From the NCBI RefSeq assembly GCF_902506065.1, contig NZ_LR732912.1:4192583-4256582 (forward strand): a DNA stretch of 64,000 bases, read 5' to 3'. Position 1 is the first letter of the stretch. Each line of letters opens with the position of its first letter. The notes beneath the pieces are model-generated. The model searched no databases, was not told the DNA's origin, and was given only the letters and a program-made list of their open reading frames with translations. The DNA comes from Arthrobacter sp. 9V. Lineage in GTDB: Bacteria; Actinomycetota; Actinomycetes; Actinomycetales; Micrococcaceae. Below, in pieces: positions 16,332 through 25,207 of the stretch. The translations under genes were made by a program, and so were the position numbers.

Positions 16332-18187
16332 GTCAGCATCCCGGACCCGCTCCGGGAAGTTGACGGCAGGCTGAGGCCGGCACCGTAGGGGTAGAGCGGA
16401 TCCTCGGTGTCGTTGGGGACATCAGGGTGTGAAGCTTCCACTGCGGCCATGGAGCGCGGCAGTTCGATCGGCAACCTGCCCTTGGGCGGAATCGTTGCAG
16501 TCAGGGCATCCAGCAGTGCAGCATCGGATGCGCCGAAGTTGGCGGTAATTGCACTTGCAATGGTGTCGAAGGGGGTCAGGATTGCTGCCCGTTCGAGGAA
16601 GACGTCCAGGATCACGGGGAGTTCTGCTGCAAGTGCCCGTACCCGCGCAATCTCGTCGTCCGGGAAATCGAGGCTGCCCTGATGCGTCATGGCATCCAGG
16701 AAGTACTTGTTGCGTGGTTCGAAGGGTGCTGCCAAACGCACCAGCGCTACATCAGCCTCCGCCACATCCGAAACTAGGGTCACCTGATGGTTAACAACGG
16801 CCGGGTCCACACCTTCGATATAAATGCGGGTACCGGGTGCCAACGGCAGCAACCCTTCGTTTTTGAGAACGGTGACGGATTCTGCTTGGGCGCGGTGTCC
16901 GGCCGTGCGGAACGGTTCAGAGCCCACCACTTCGTTGACCGCATCCGCATCAACATAGGGATTGTCGAAGAGCCCTAGCTCGAATTTGACCCGGAGGATT
17001 CTCAGCGCCGATGCATCAACTCTCTCCTGGGACAACCTGCCACTGGCCAGCAGCTCAAGTACCAACTCCGTGCAGGATTCGCCACCAAGCTGGTCCACGC
17101 CGGCGTCGAAAAGTTTTTCCACCCGGTCAAGTGGGCTGAGATGCTCAACACCCCATGCCTTGGCGGGAAAAGGCAGGCCAAAGACCTCAAGGTCAGTGAC
17201 AAGCTGCCAGTCGCTCAGGACAACACCGTCGAAACCGAGCTGTTCTCGAAGAAGCGAGGTGATCAAATACTTGTTGTACGAGAAGCCCACCTCCTCCACT
17301 TCCACGCCATCAATGACGAGGTCTTTCGCCAGTGAGTAATAGGGCATGATCGCGCTTGTGCCCGCGGCGATCGCCGCACGGAACGGTGCCAGGTGCTCTT
17401 CGAAGTTGCCCCCTGGATAAACCTGGGCTTTGCCTTGTGGGAAGTGGGGATCCTCCCCGTCTTCCTGCGCCCCGCCTCCCGGGAAGTGCTTTGCCGTGCA
17501 GGCGACGCTCGTGGATGACAGCTTGCCGCCCTGCAGACCTGCGATGAGCAGCGCACCGTACTCCGAGGCCACGGCCGGGATTGAACTGAAGCTCTGCAGT
17601 TGGCGTGCCCAGCGCGGTTCAGATGCCAGGTCAATCTGCGGGTGAAGGGCTGCACGGAGCCCCACGGCCACATACTCCCGCCTGGCCGCCTCCGCGAACT
17701 CGCTGATGACATCCGGATCGCCGAGTGCGGCCAAGCCCATGGGTTCGGGCCACTGGGAAAACGAGCCCGCGGCAAGTGCCATACCGTCATTTTGTGCGAA
17801 GCCATGCCGGGGATCCGTGCCAAAAGTAATGGGGATGCCGTGTGGGGTCAGCTCCGCGAGCTCCTGCATGGCATTCTGCCAGCGCGCCATGTGCTCTGCC
17901 GACGGGAAGCGGCCGATGTTGAAATGGTTGATGGACCTGCCCACCACAAAGTCCCGAGGAGTTTCCGGCCCGAACGGACTCGCCGCGTCGTGATCCGCCA
18001 CCTCACCCACAACCATCACCGTGTTGAACAGCAACCCGACCTTTTCTTCGACCGACAGGCGTGCCAGGAGATCCTTGGCGCGCGTTGCTGCATCCAACCG
18101 TGGATCTTCGTACGGATCCAGCACTCCGTTTCCGTTCAAGTCCCGGTACTGGACACCGTCTCCTGTGGTCCTGGCAGATCGCCGCAT
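16328..18187 (-). CDS. Glycoside hydrolase family 3 (beta-glucosidase/xylosidase type)
   Basis: A 619-residue GH3 enzyme. An N-terminal D-L-N-G-N-G-V-L-D-P-Y-E-D stretch is typical of one GH3 subgroup. The TIM-barrel domain has K-H-F-P-G-G-G (about 233) and the nucleophile Asp in V-V-L-S-D-W (about 326). An alpha/beta sandwich domain follows (about 400-610). ATG 18187 is set by AAGGAGG 5 nt upstream. There is no signal peptide. It is the first gene of the minus-strand hydrolase operon and diverges from the ROK regulator, which probably controls it. It likely removes beta-linked glucose or xylose from imported glycosides. Confidence 0.85.
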   Translation of the reverse strand: MRRSARTTGDGVQYRDLNGNGVLDPYEDPRLDAATRAKDLLARLSVEEKVGLLFNTVMVVGEVADHDAASPFGPETPRDFVVGRSINHFNIGRFPSAEHMARWQNAMQELAELTPHGIPITFGTDPRHGFAQNDGMALAAGSFSQWPEPMGLAALGDPDVISEFAEAARREYVAVGLRAALHPQIDLASEPRWARQLQSFSSIPAVASEYGALLIAGLQGGKLSSTSVACTAKHFPGGGAQEDGEDPHFPQGKAQVYPGGNFEEHLAPFRAAIAAGTSAIMPYYSLAKDLVIDGVEVEEVGFSYNKYLITSLLREQLGFDGVVLSDWQLVTDLEVFGLPFPAKAWGVEHLSPLDRVEKLFDAGVDQLGGESCTELVLELLASGRLSQERVDASALRILRVKFELGLFDNPYVDADAVNEVVGSEPFRTAGHRAQAESVTVLKNEGLLPLAPGTRIYIEGVDPAVVNHQVTLVSDVAEADVALVRLAAPFEPRNKYFLDAMTHQGSLDFPDDEIARVRALAAELPVILDVFLERAAILTPFDTIASAITANFGASDAALLDALTATIPPKGRLPIELPRSMAAVEASHPDVPNDTEDPLYPYGAGLSLPSTSRSGSGMLT

Positions 18188-18229
18188 GCGGCCTCCTTGT
18201 GTGATGGGTTTCAAATAGTTTATCCGCTT

Positions 18230-18250
18230 ACCGGAAAAAGTTATAGACTT
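18230..18250. promoter_or_regulatory. Candidate ROK operator, site A
   Basis: A 21-bp element beginning ACCGGAAAAAGTT and ending GACTT, in the 130-bp divergent promoter between the GH3 and ROK genes. It matches site B (19588-19608) at 18 of 21 positions. Its core holds the inverted half-sites AAGT...ACTT. Occurrence in exactly the two promoters flanking the ROK gene suggests it is the regulator's binding site; this is inferred. Confidence 0.55.
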
Positions 18251-18317
18251 GGACTTGTTCAGCGCAAGCTAAAGTTGCGGGTGGTGACCCAGAAAGCACC
18301 GCTGGGAGGGAAAATCA

Positions 18318-19577
18318 ATGGCCACAGAGCGGTACACCGGACTGGCATCAGTACTGGAGACAATCCGTTGGCAGGACGGCATTACGCAGGCAAGCCTGAC
18401 CGATCAGGTAGGGCTGGGGCGCAGTGTTGTTGCCGAGCGGGTTGCTGAACTCGAACAGATCGGGCTCATACACTCCCCGGGCCGCGCGCCCTCTACGGGC
18501 GGACGGACCGCCAAGCTGTTGTCACTCAACGCCCAGGCCGGCTACGTCATAGGCGTGGACATTGCCTCCAATGAAATGGTGGTTAGCGCCTCCGATCTGG
18601 CCGGCGCCCTGCTGGGCACCCGCCACCGGGAGCTATGCGACATCAGCGAAGGCCCCACACGGATCCTGGGCCAGGTCAATACGATCATCGACGACGTCAT
18701 CAGGGAGCAAAGCGGCAACAACCTGCTGGGGATCGGCGTGGGGCTCTCAGGTCCGGTCAATTTCGATACCGGCACTCCCGTTGGCGTACCGGTCATGCCC
18801 GGCTGGGAGGACTATCCCGTACGGGAAGAGTTCGCGGCGCGCTGGCCGGTTCCGGCATGGGTGGACAATCGGGTCAATCTTCTGGCCCTGGCTGAAATAG
18901 AGAGCAATCCGCGGGCGGCCAAGGCAAAGCACCTGCTCTATTTCGGGGCCGGCGCCGGCGTTGGAGCTGCCCTCATCACCGATGGCAGGCTCTACCGGGG
19001 CTCCCATGGCCTGGCAGGCTCCATTGGCCATGTGGCAGTTCCGGAGGCTGGAGTGGTTGCCTGCAGGTGCGGGCGCACAGGCTGCCTTGAGGCAGTCACC
19101 AGCGGATGGGCCATTGAGCGGGACGGCTTGATGCTGGCTGAAACGGGGCGCAGTCCCTACCTCGCGGAAGTCCTCAAGGAGACCGGACGTGTTCGCGCCT
19201 ATGACGTGACGCTGGCCGCTGAGCACGAGGATGCCGCCGCAAAAGAGCTGCTCAACCGAACAGCGGCACTCCTTGGGAGCAGCCTGGCAACCCTGGTGAG
19301 TTTTTTCGCTCCCCACATGCTGGTTGTTGGCGGTGGCATTGCCCGGGCCAAAGACATCGTGCTCAAACCCATACGGCAGGCCGTCCTTGAGCGGCTGCCC
19401 TCTACGGGGGCACCGGACCTGCTCGTGGAGTTATCTGCCATTGACGAGCAGGTAGGCGGCGTGGTTGGTGCCGCCCAGCTTGTTCTTGGCGAGCTCTTCT
19501 CCAAAGACAACCTGCCCGGGCTCCTGGAACGGCTGACGCAACCCCTAAGTCAAAGCAACGAAGGACTTTCTGCCTAA
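18318..19577 (+). CDS. ROK-family transcriptional regulator
   Basis: A 419-residue protein with an N-terminal winged helix-turn-helix (about 8-65: I-T-Q-A-S-L-T-D-Q-V-G-L-G-R-S-V-V). A ROK sugar-kinase-like domain follows (G-V-D-I-A near 74, G-V-G-L-S-G-P near 138, and the zinc motif C-R-C-G-R-T-G-C-L-E near 250). These proteins are usually repressors released by a sugar or glycoside. GGGAGG lies upstream of ATG 18318. It sits between the minus-strand hydrolase operon and the plus-strand importer/deglycosidase operon, ideally placed to control both, and candidate operators occur in both promoters. The inducing ligand is unknown. Confidence 0.88.
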   Translation: MATERYTGLASVLETIRWQDGITQASLTDQVGLGRSVVAERVAELEQIGLIHSPGRAPSTGGRTAKLLSLNAQAGYVIGVDIASNEMVVSASDLAGALLGTRHRELCDISEGPTRILGQVNTIIDDVIREQSGNNLLGIGVGLSGPVNFDTGTPVGVPVMPGWEDYPVREEFAARWPVPAWVDNRVNLLALAEIESNPRAAKAKHLLYFGAGAGVGAALITDGRLYRGSHGLAGSIGHVAVPEAGVVACRCGRTGCLEAVTSGWAIERDGLMLAETGRSPYLAEVLKETGRVRAYDVTLAAEHEDAAAKELLNRTAALLGSSLATLVSFFAPHMLVVGGGIARAKDIVLKPIRQAVLERLPSTGAPDLLVELSAIDEQVGGVVGAAQLVLGELFSKDNLPGLLERLTQPLSQSNEGLSA

Positions 19578-19586
19578 TATTCCGAA

Positions 19587-19617
19587 GACCGGAAGAAGTT
19601 GTTGACTTCTTCCGGTC
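19587..19617. terminator. 13-bp hairpin after the ROK gene
   Basis: Arms GACCGGAAGAAGT (19587-19599) and ACTTCTTCCGGTC (19605-19617) pair perfectly around the loop TGTTG, 10 bp after the ROK stop. There is no T-tract. It overlaps operator-like site B and the -35 of the next promoter, so it may be an operator as well as, or instead of, a terminator. Confidence 0.55.
19588..19608. promoter_or_regulatory. Candidate ROK operator, site B
   Basis: A 21-bp element starting ACCGGAAGAAGTT and ending GACTT, matching site A upstream of GH3/ROK at 18 of 21 positions. It covers the putative -35 hexamer of the importer operon, a position where a repressor would block transcription. Confidence 0.55.
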
Positions 19618-19630
19618 ACCGGATTATCGT
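19602..19630 (+). promoter_or_regulatory. Putative promoter of the importer/deglycosidase operon
   Basis: TTGACT (19602-19607) and TATCGT (19625-19630) are spaced by 17 nt, a good sigma-70 layout. The start codon at 19893 would leave a leader of roughly 250 nt. I see no gene in the rest of the gap 19631-19892; a short ATG frame near 19691 has no codon signal. Confidence 0.45.
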
Positions 19631-19892
19631 TGTAACAGGCGCCACAAAGCGCACTACCAGCAACATAAACCTCGACGGCGAGGGAGACCACATGGAGCAC
19701 ACCCTCTGCATCCGTTGGCCCTGCGCCGGTAACGCATACAAGGAATCCACGGGATTCCCTGTGAAGCAAGGCGCCTTTCCACGGCATTTCAGCCACCACC
19801 CACCGCAATACCTATCGATCTCCGTAGCGTTGCCGCCGGAGAACAGTCGGATCACTCGAAGCTGAGCTACCGACGCCTTGTCTAGGAGAAAC

Positions 19893-21410
19893 ATGCGCAA
19901 ACTAGTCGGCATTGCCGCCGCCACAGCCGTCCTGGCGCTCACTGCCTGCACCGGCTCCTCCCCTGGCGGTTCCACCGCCCCCACTGAATTGGACATCGCA
20001 GCCATTGCGCCGCCCGAGTCCTTCTCTCCGGGCAACTTCGGCACTGGCCCCACCACCCAGTTCCTTCAACCGGTCTACGACTCCCTCTTCCGTAACACCA
20101 ATGAGGGAGAACCTGCCGAGAACATCGTGACCAAGTGGTCTTACGATGACACCCGGACCAAGCTCTCCCTCACAATCAGGGAAGGCGTTAAATTCACCGA
20201 TGGGACGGCCTTGGATGCCGCCGCGGTGAAGGCCAACCTTGATTCCGCCCGCAAGGGTACCGGTGAAGCAGGTGGACAACTGCGCTTCATCCAGGATGTC
20301 ACCGTCACCGACGCCACCAACCTCATGGTCACGCTTTCCGCTCCGGACCCATCGCTCGTGCCGAACCTGGGCGGAACCGCCGGCGTCCTTGCCAGCCCGA
20401 AGGCCTTGGGAACACCGGAGCTGGACACCACTCCCGTAGGTTCGGGCCCATACATCCTGGATTCCGCAAAGTCCCAGACCGGCATCAAGTACGTCTACAC
20501 GCGAAACGCTGACTACTGGAACGCCAAAGACTTCCCGTTCGACACCGTCGAAGTCACGGTCTTCAACGACAACAATGCAATCCTCAACGCACTGCGGGCC
20601 GGTGAGGCAGACTTCGCAGTAGTGACCGACAAGGATTCGAACAGCCTCAAGTCCGCCGGCCTGAACATCCAGTCCAGCCCCGCCTACACCACCAGCGGCC
20701 TCTACTTGTTCGACCGCAAGGGCACCCTGGTTCCTGCGCTCGCCGAGCCCAAGGTCCGCCAGGCGATCAACATGGCCCTGGATCGCGACGCCATCCACGC
20801 GAAAGTCTTCGGTGGTAAGGGCAAGGCCACCAGCCAGGTCTTCAGTTCCACCAGCGACGCTTTCATCCCGGACCTAGACAAGAAGTACCCCTTTGATGTG
20901 GACGCCGCGAAGAAGCTTCTCGCAGACGCCGGTTACGCCAACGGCTTCACCCTGCCCATGCCGGATGTATCACCCGTCTATCCGGATCAGCAAGCGGCGG
21001 TGACTGAAGCTCTGACGGCTATTGGCGTCACACCGCAGTACCAGCCTGTGAACGGCCAGACGTTCATTTCGGATCTGTTGGCAGGAAAGTACCCCGCAGC
21101 GATTTTCGGCCTCAACAGCCCCCGCCCGTGGGATTTCGCCCAGATTGCGCTCACTCCCGAATCACTCTGGAACCCGTTCCACGTCTCCGATCCCACCGTG
21201 GTTGACCTGATCAACAAGGCCCAAGGCGAAACCGGTGAGGCCCAAACCGAAACGTTCCGTCAACTGAACACCTATGTGGTGGACCAGGCTTGGTTTGCCC
21301 CCTACATCCAGTCTGACAACGTCTTCGCAAGCAACGCCGAAATCACTGTCACACCGCAGCGCTATTCCACCCTGCCGCCGCTCTGGGGCTTCACTGCCTC
21401 GAAGAAGTAG
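19893..21410 (+). CDS. ABC transporter substrate-binding lipoprotein (SBP family 5)
   Basis: A 505-residue extracytoplasmic solute-binding protein. The signal peptide ends in the lipobox L-T-A-C (Cys about residue 19), so it is lipid-anchored outside the membrane. The family-5 signature region R-E-G-V-K-F-T-D-G-T and the late W-F-A-P-Y block are present. Family 5 binds peptides but also cello- and other oligosaccharides and glycosides; context favours a glycoside. TAGGAG lies 4 nt before ATG 19893. It opens the importer operon. Confidence 0.88.
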   Translation: MRKLVGIAAATAVLALTACTGSSPGGSTAPTELDIAAIAPPESFSPGNFGTGPTTQFLQPVYDSLFRNTNEGEPAENIVTKWSYDDTRTKLSLTIREGVKFTDGTALDAAAVKANLDSARKGTGEAGGQLRFIQDVTVTDATNLMVTLSAPDPSLVPNLGGTAGVLASPKALGTPELDTTPVGSGPYILDSAKSQTGIKYVYTRNADYWNAKDFPFDTVEVTVFNDNNAILNALRAGEADFAVVTDKDSNSLKSAGLNIQSSPAYTTSGLYLFDRKGTLVPALAEPKVRQAINMALDRDAIHAKVFGGKGKATSQVFSSTSDAFIPDLDKKYPFDVDAAKKLLADAGYANGFTLPMPDVSPVYPDQQAAVTEALTAIGVTPQYQPVNGQTFISDLLAGKYPAAIFGLNSPRPWDFAQIALTPESLWNPFHVSDPTVVDLINKAQGETGEAQTETFRQLNTYVVDQAWFAPYIQSDNVFASNAEITVTPQRYSTLPPLWGFTASKK

Positions 21411-21485
21411 CAGGTGGGCGGCCGGCCCACCCAGGGCCGGCCGCCCCTACCCATCCCTCATCTTCCCGAAGCCCAAGGAGCTGCC

Positions 21486-22427
21486 GTGCTGATGTTTATC
21501 CTTCGCCGCCTGGCCTCAGGATTGGTGCTCATGTTCGTTATTTCCACTGCGACGTTCTTCCTCCTGAACCTCACAGGGCAAGACCCTGTCCGTCAGGTTT
21601 TGGGACCAGTGGCTTCGGCCGAACAGGTGGAGGCCAAGCGCCAACAACTGGGCCTCGACGAACCGTTGATCACCCAATACTTCCAGTGGCTCGGATCTGC
21701 CGTACGTGGGGATTTGGGCCGGTCATGGTTTACCAACCAGCCGGTAGGAGAATTACTCTCCCAAACCCTTCCGCCCACCCTTTCCATGGTGATCGGGTCA
21801 CTGATCCTCGCTGCCTGTATTGGAACCTTGATCGGTGTGACAGCTGCCTTGCGGCGGGGACGACTCGATCGCGGTCTGCAGGTGGCGTCCACCCTGGTTC
21901 AGGCAATTCCCGGCTTCCTGGTGGCCCTGGTCCTGGCTTTGGTTTTCGCTGTCCAGCTTCGCATGTTCCCGGCTACCGGGTTCACAGCTTTCAGCGATTC
22001 TCCCGGCAAGTGGCTTGCCTCCATCACACTCCCGGTCATTGCATTGGCTCTAGGCTCTTTGGCTTCCATTGCCCTGCAGGTCCGGGGGTCAATGATCGAT
22101 GTGATGCAGCAGGACTTTGTCCGGACACTGCGCAGCCGCGGCCTCCCGGAGCGAAGCGTGGTGGTGAAGCATGCCTTGCGCAGCGCCGCCGGGCCAAGCC
22201 TCACCACGGTTTCCCTGATGTTCATTGTGGCCATCTCCAGTTCGGTGATCATTGAGAAAGTTTTCAACATCCCGGGGATCGGCACCCAGGCCAACAACTC
22301 AGCCGGCCGTGGCGACTTGCCCGTTGTGCTCGGGATTGTCCTGGTCACCGTGGTGCTCGTCGTCGTCGTCAATCTCCTCGTCGATCTGGCGCAAGGCTGG
22401 ATCAATCCGAAAGTTCGTGTCTCATGA
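21486..22427 (+). CDS. ABC transporter permease (DppB-like)
   Basis: A 313-residue integral membrane protein with about six helices and the BPD_transp_1 fold. The N-terminus (M-L-M-F-I-L-R-R-L-A) and the conserved D-L-G-R-S near residue 75 are as in DppB/OppB. GTG 21486 has AAGGAG 5 nt upstream and is preferred to ATG 21492 two codons later. Its last codons overlap the next gene by 4 nt (ATGA), indicating coupled translation with the fused permease-ATPase. Confidence 0.88.
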   Translation: MLMFILRRLASGLVLMFVISTATFFLLNLTGQDPVRQVLGPVASAEQVEAKRQQLGLDEPLITQYFQWLGSAVRGDLGRSWFTNQPVGELLSQTLPPTLSMVIGSLILAACIGTLIGVTAALRRGRLDRGLQVASTLVQAIPGFLVALVLALVFAVQLRMFPATGFTAFSDSPGKWLASITLPVIALALGSLASIALQVRGSMIDVMQQDFVRTLRSRGLPERSVVVKHALRSAAGPSLTTVSLMFIVAISSSVIIEKVFNIPGIGTQANNSAGRGDLPVVLGIVLVTVVLVVVVNLLVDLAQGWINPKVRVS

Positions 22428-24271
22428 CCGATAACCTTGTCACCGGCACCCGCAAGTCGCTGGAAGTAGTCGCCTCTGCGCCCCAAGGCGACAAATTGAT
22501 CAAGAAGTTCCTTCGCGAACCTGCCGCAGTGATCTCGCTGGTGTTCCTCGCCTTGCTCGGGGTGGTGGCGGTCCTCGCACCATTGATCTCCTCCTACGAT
22601 CCCACCGCTACGCGCCTCGCCGATGTCCTGGCACCGCCTTTCACCCCTGAGCACCCTCTGGGCGCTGACGGCGTGGGCCGCGACGTGCTGGCAAACCTCG
22701 TTTACGGTGCGCAGACCAGCCTTTCCAGCGCCGCGATCGTGATCGCTGTCAGTTTGCTGATTGGAGTACCTACCGGACTCCTGGCTGGTTACCGCCAGGG
22801 GTGGATTGACGGTGTCAGCATGTGGATCAGCGGTGCGCTGCTATCACTGCCGGCAATCGTGGTGCTCCTTGTAGTGCTGGCCCGGGTAGGACGCAGCACC
22901 TCACTTGCCCTGGTGGTATTCGGCATATTGATCGCCCCCTCGGTGTTCCTGCTCATCCGTGGCTCGGTCCGGGCCGTGCGGGAAGAACTGTACGTAGACG
23001 CCGCCCGGGTCTCCGGCTTGAGCGATATCCGCATCATGGTCCGCCACATCCTTCCTGTAGTCATCACGCCCGCTATCATCCAAGCGGCGTTGTTGGCAGG
23101 CGCCGGCATAGGAATCGAAGCGGGCATCGCCTTCCTTGGCCTTGGCTCCTCTGACAAGGCCAGTTGGGGCCTGATGCTCAATGACGCATCGCAGAACATT
23201 TTCAACGCTCCCTGGCTGCTCCTCTGGCCAAGCGTTGCCCTGGTGTTGACGGTCATGGCCTGCACCTTGGTGGGAAACGGCTTCCGTGACGCTTTGGCGA
23301 ACTACGGATCATCTGCCGGCCCCGCCAAAAAAGTAAAAGCTGCCAAGCACGCCAGTTCAACTCCTGAACCTGCACGGCCTATGAAGAAGGCGCCTGTGGA
23401 TCCAGGAGACGCACTCCTGGTCATCGACGATCTCCGGGTCTCCTATCCCCGCCCCAACGGTGAGAAGTCCGACGTCGTCAAAGGCATTTCCTTGAGGGTG
23501 GAGCGCGGCCGGATCCTTGGCCTGGTGGGAGAATCAGGCTCGGGTAAGTCGCAGACCGCCTTCTCAGTCCTGGGACTGCTGCCCGGGCAAGCCCACATGT
23601 CTGCAGGAACCTTGAGTTTCGCCGGAGTGGATCTGCTCGGGATGACTCCAAAAGAGCGCAATGAACTACGTGGCGCGCGGATCGGGTACATCCCCCAGGA
23701 GCCCATGAGCAACCTCGATCCCGCCTTCCGAATCGGGTCCCAACTCACGGAGCCAATGCGGCACCACCTGGGAATCCCGGCAAAGACCGCAAAAGAGGAA
23801 GCCCTCAAACTCCTCGCTCGAGTAGGCATTCCTGATCCTGAAAGGGTCTTCAAGTCCTACCCGCATCAGGTCTCGGGCGGAATGGCGCAGCGCGTGCTCA
23901 TTGCCGGAGCCGTTTCCTGCAATCCGGAACTGCTCATTGCTGACGAACCCACCACCGCACTGGACGTCACCGTGCAGGCCGACGTGCTGGACCTCATTCG
24001 CAGCCTTCAGGCCGAACGCGGCATGGGTGTGGTCCTGGTGACCCACAACTTCGGAGTGGTAGCGGATCTCTGTGACCAAGTGGCCGTGATGCGCGACGGA
24101 GAGATCGTGGAGGTAGCTGCGGTGACTGAGCTGTTCGCCAATCCCCGGGAAGAGTACACGCGGCTCCTCCTGGAATCTGCGCTCGATTCAACATCAAAGA
24201 CACCCGCCAACCCACCCATCGACTCTGGCATGACCACCGACATGACCACCGAGACAGAAGGTGCACGATGA
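22424..24271 (+). CDS. Fused ABC permease (DppC-like) and ATPase (DppD-like)
   Basis: A 615-residue fusion. Residues 1-295 are a DppC-type permease: H-P-L-G-A-D-G-V-G-R-D near 77, and the ATPase-coupling loop E-E-L-Y-V-D-A-A-R-x-S-G near 188. A lysine/proline-rich linker (about 296-328) leads to a complete ATPase with Walker A G-E-S-G-S-G-K-S (369-376), signature V-S-G-G-M-A-Q-R and Walker B L-L-I-A-D-E-P. These are normally two proteins. It overlaps its neighbours by 4 nt at both ends. Confidence 0.9.
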   Translation: MTDNLVTGTRKSLEVVASAPQGDKLIKKFLREPAAVISLVFLALLGVVAVLAPLISSYDPTATRLADVLAPPFTPEHPLGADGVGRDVLANLVYGAQTSLSSAAIVIAVSLLIGVPTGLLAGYRQGWIDGVSMWISGALLSLPAIVVLLVVLARVGRSTSLALVVFGILIAPSVFLLIRGSVRAVREELYVDAARVSGLSDIRIMVRHILPVVITPAIIQAALLAGAGIGIEAGIAFLGLGSSDKASWGLMLNDASQNIFNAPWLLLWPSVALVLTVMACTLVGNGFRDALANYGSSAGPAKKVKAAKHASSTPEPARPMKKAPVDPGDALLVIDDLRVSYPRPNGEKSDVVKGISLRVERGRILGLVGESGSGKSQTAFSVLGLLPGQAHMSAGTLSFAGVDLLGMTPKERNELRGARIGYIPQEPMSNLDPAFRIGSQLTEPMRHHLGIPAKTAKEEALKLLARVGIPDPERVFKSYPHQVSGGMAQRVLIAGAVSCNPELLIADEPTTALDVTVQADVLDLIRSLQAERGMGVVLVTHNFGVVADLCDQVAVMRDGEIVEVAAVTELFANPREEYTRLLLESALDSTSKTPANPPIDSGMTTDMTTETEGAR

Positions 24272-25155
24272 CTTCCGTCAGCCAGACCGCCTTGGCGGAA
24301 GCAGAGCCCCTCCTGCGGATCACGGACCTGACCGTTGACTACAGGATTGGCGGATTCGGCAGAAAACGGACATTCCGGGCGTTGCAAGGCGTGAGCCTGG
24401 ACATCAAAGCCGGGGAAACCCTGGGACTCGTGGGCGAGTCCGGTTCCGGTAAGTCAACCATCGGCCGTGCGGTGCTGGGACTTGCCCCGGTGACCGGTGG
24501 CGACATCCGTTTCGACGGAAGATCGATCACCAAACTCGCCAAGAAGGAACGCCGGGCACTCAGCAGCGACATTCAGGTAGTTTTTCAAGATCCCTACACC
24601 TCCCTGAATCCGTCCATGACCATCAGCGACATTTTGTCCGAACCGATGCAGGTTTCCGGGACGTCCAAGGTTGATGCTCAACGACGGGTCCGGGAGCTCC
24701 TGGATGTTGTGAACCTGCCCTCCAACTCCAGCGCCCGCTATCCGCGCGAGTTTTCCGGCGGCCAAAGGCAACGGATCGCAATCGCCCGTTCTTTGTGCCG
24801 GAATCCCAAGCTCATTGTGTGTGATGAGCCCGTCAGTGCACTGGACTTGTCCACCCAAGCACGGGTTCTTCAACTTTTCTCCGACATCCAAGAGCAGACC
24901 GGCGTTTCGCTCCTGTTTGTCACCCACGATCTGGATGTGGTGAGGCACATCAGCGAGCGCGTGGCAGTGATGCGACGCGGAGAAATTGTGGAAACCGGCA
25001 TCACGGAACAGGTTATTGCGCATCCGCACCACGCCTACACGAAGGCCCTCCTCCTGGCCTCCCCTATCGCCAACCCGGCCCGGCAAGCCGAGCGGCGCCG
25101 GGAACGACGACTTTTCCTTGACGCTCAACCTGCGCTTTCCACAGCTGCCCGCTGA
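24268..25155 (+). CDS. ABC transporter ATPase (DppF/OppF-like)
   Basis: A 295-residue second ATPase of the importer: Walker A G-E-S-G-S-G-K-S-T, Q-loop V-F-Q-D-P, signature F-S-G-G-Q-R-Q-R, Walker B L-I-V-C-D-E-P and the H-loop V-T-H-D. It should pair with the ATPase half of the preceding fusion. It is slightly short at the C-terminus compared with OppF but otherwise normal. The 4-nt overlap with the fusion gene shows one operon. Confidence 0.9.
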   Translation: MTSVSQTALAEAEPLLRITDLTVDYRIGGFGRKRTFRALQGVSLDIKAGETLGLVGESGSGKSTIGRAVLGLAPVTGGDIRFDGRSITKLAKKERRALSSDIQVVFQDPYTSLNPSMTISDILSEPMQVSGTSKVDAQRRVRELLDVVNLPSNSSARYPREFSGGQRQRIAIARSLCRNPKLIVCDEPVSALDLSTQARVLQLFSDIQEQTGVSLLFVTHDLDVVRHISERVAVMRRGEIVETGITEQVIAHPHHAYTKALLLASPIANPARQAERRRERRLFLDAQPALSTAAR

Positions 25156-25207
25156 GGAAACCACCAGGGCGTGAAGCCCTCCCTTCTACAGATTCCTGGA
25201 GAACAGC

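Noticed and set aside
15519..18448. Long plus-strand frames opposite the GH106-like and GH3 genes
   Set aside because: The minus-strand genes have catalytic motifs, a strong ribosome-binding site and a 4-nt operon overlap.
19691..19865. Short ATG frame in the ROK to binding-protein gap
   Set aside because: No ribosome-binding site and no protein-like pattern; more likely leader sequence.
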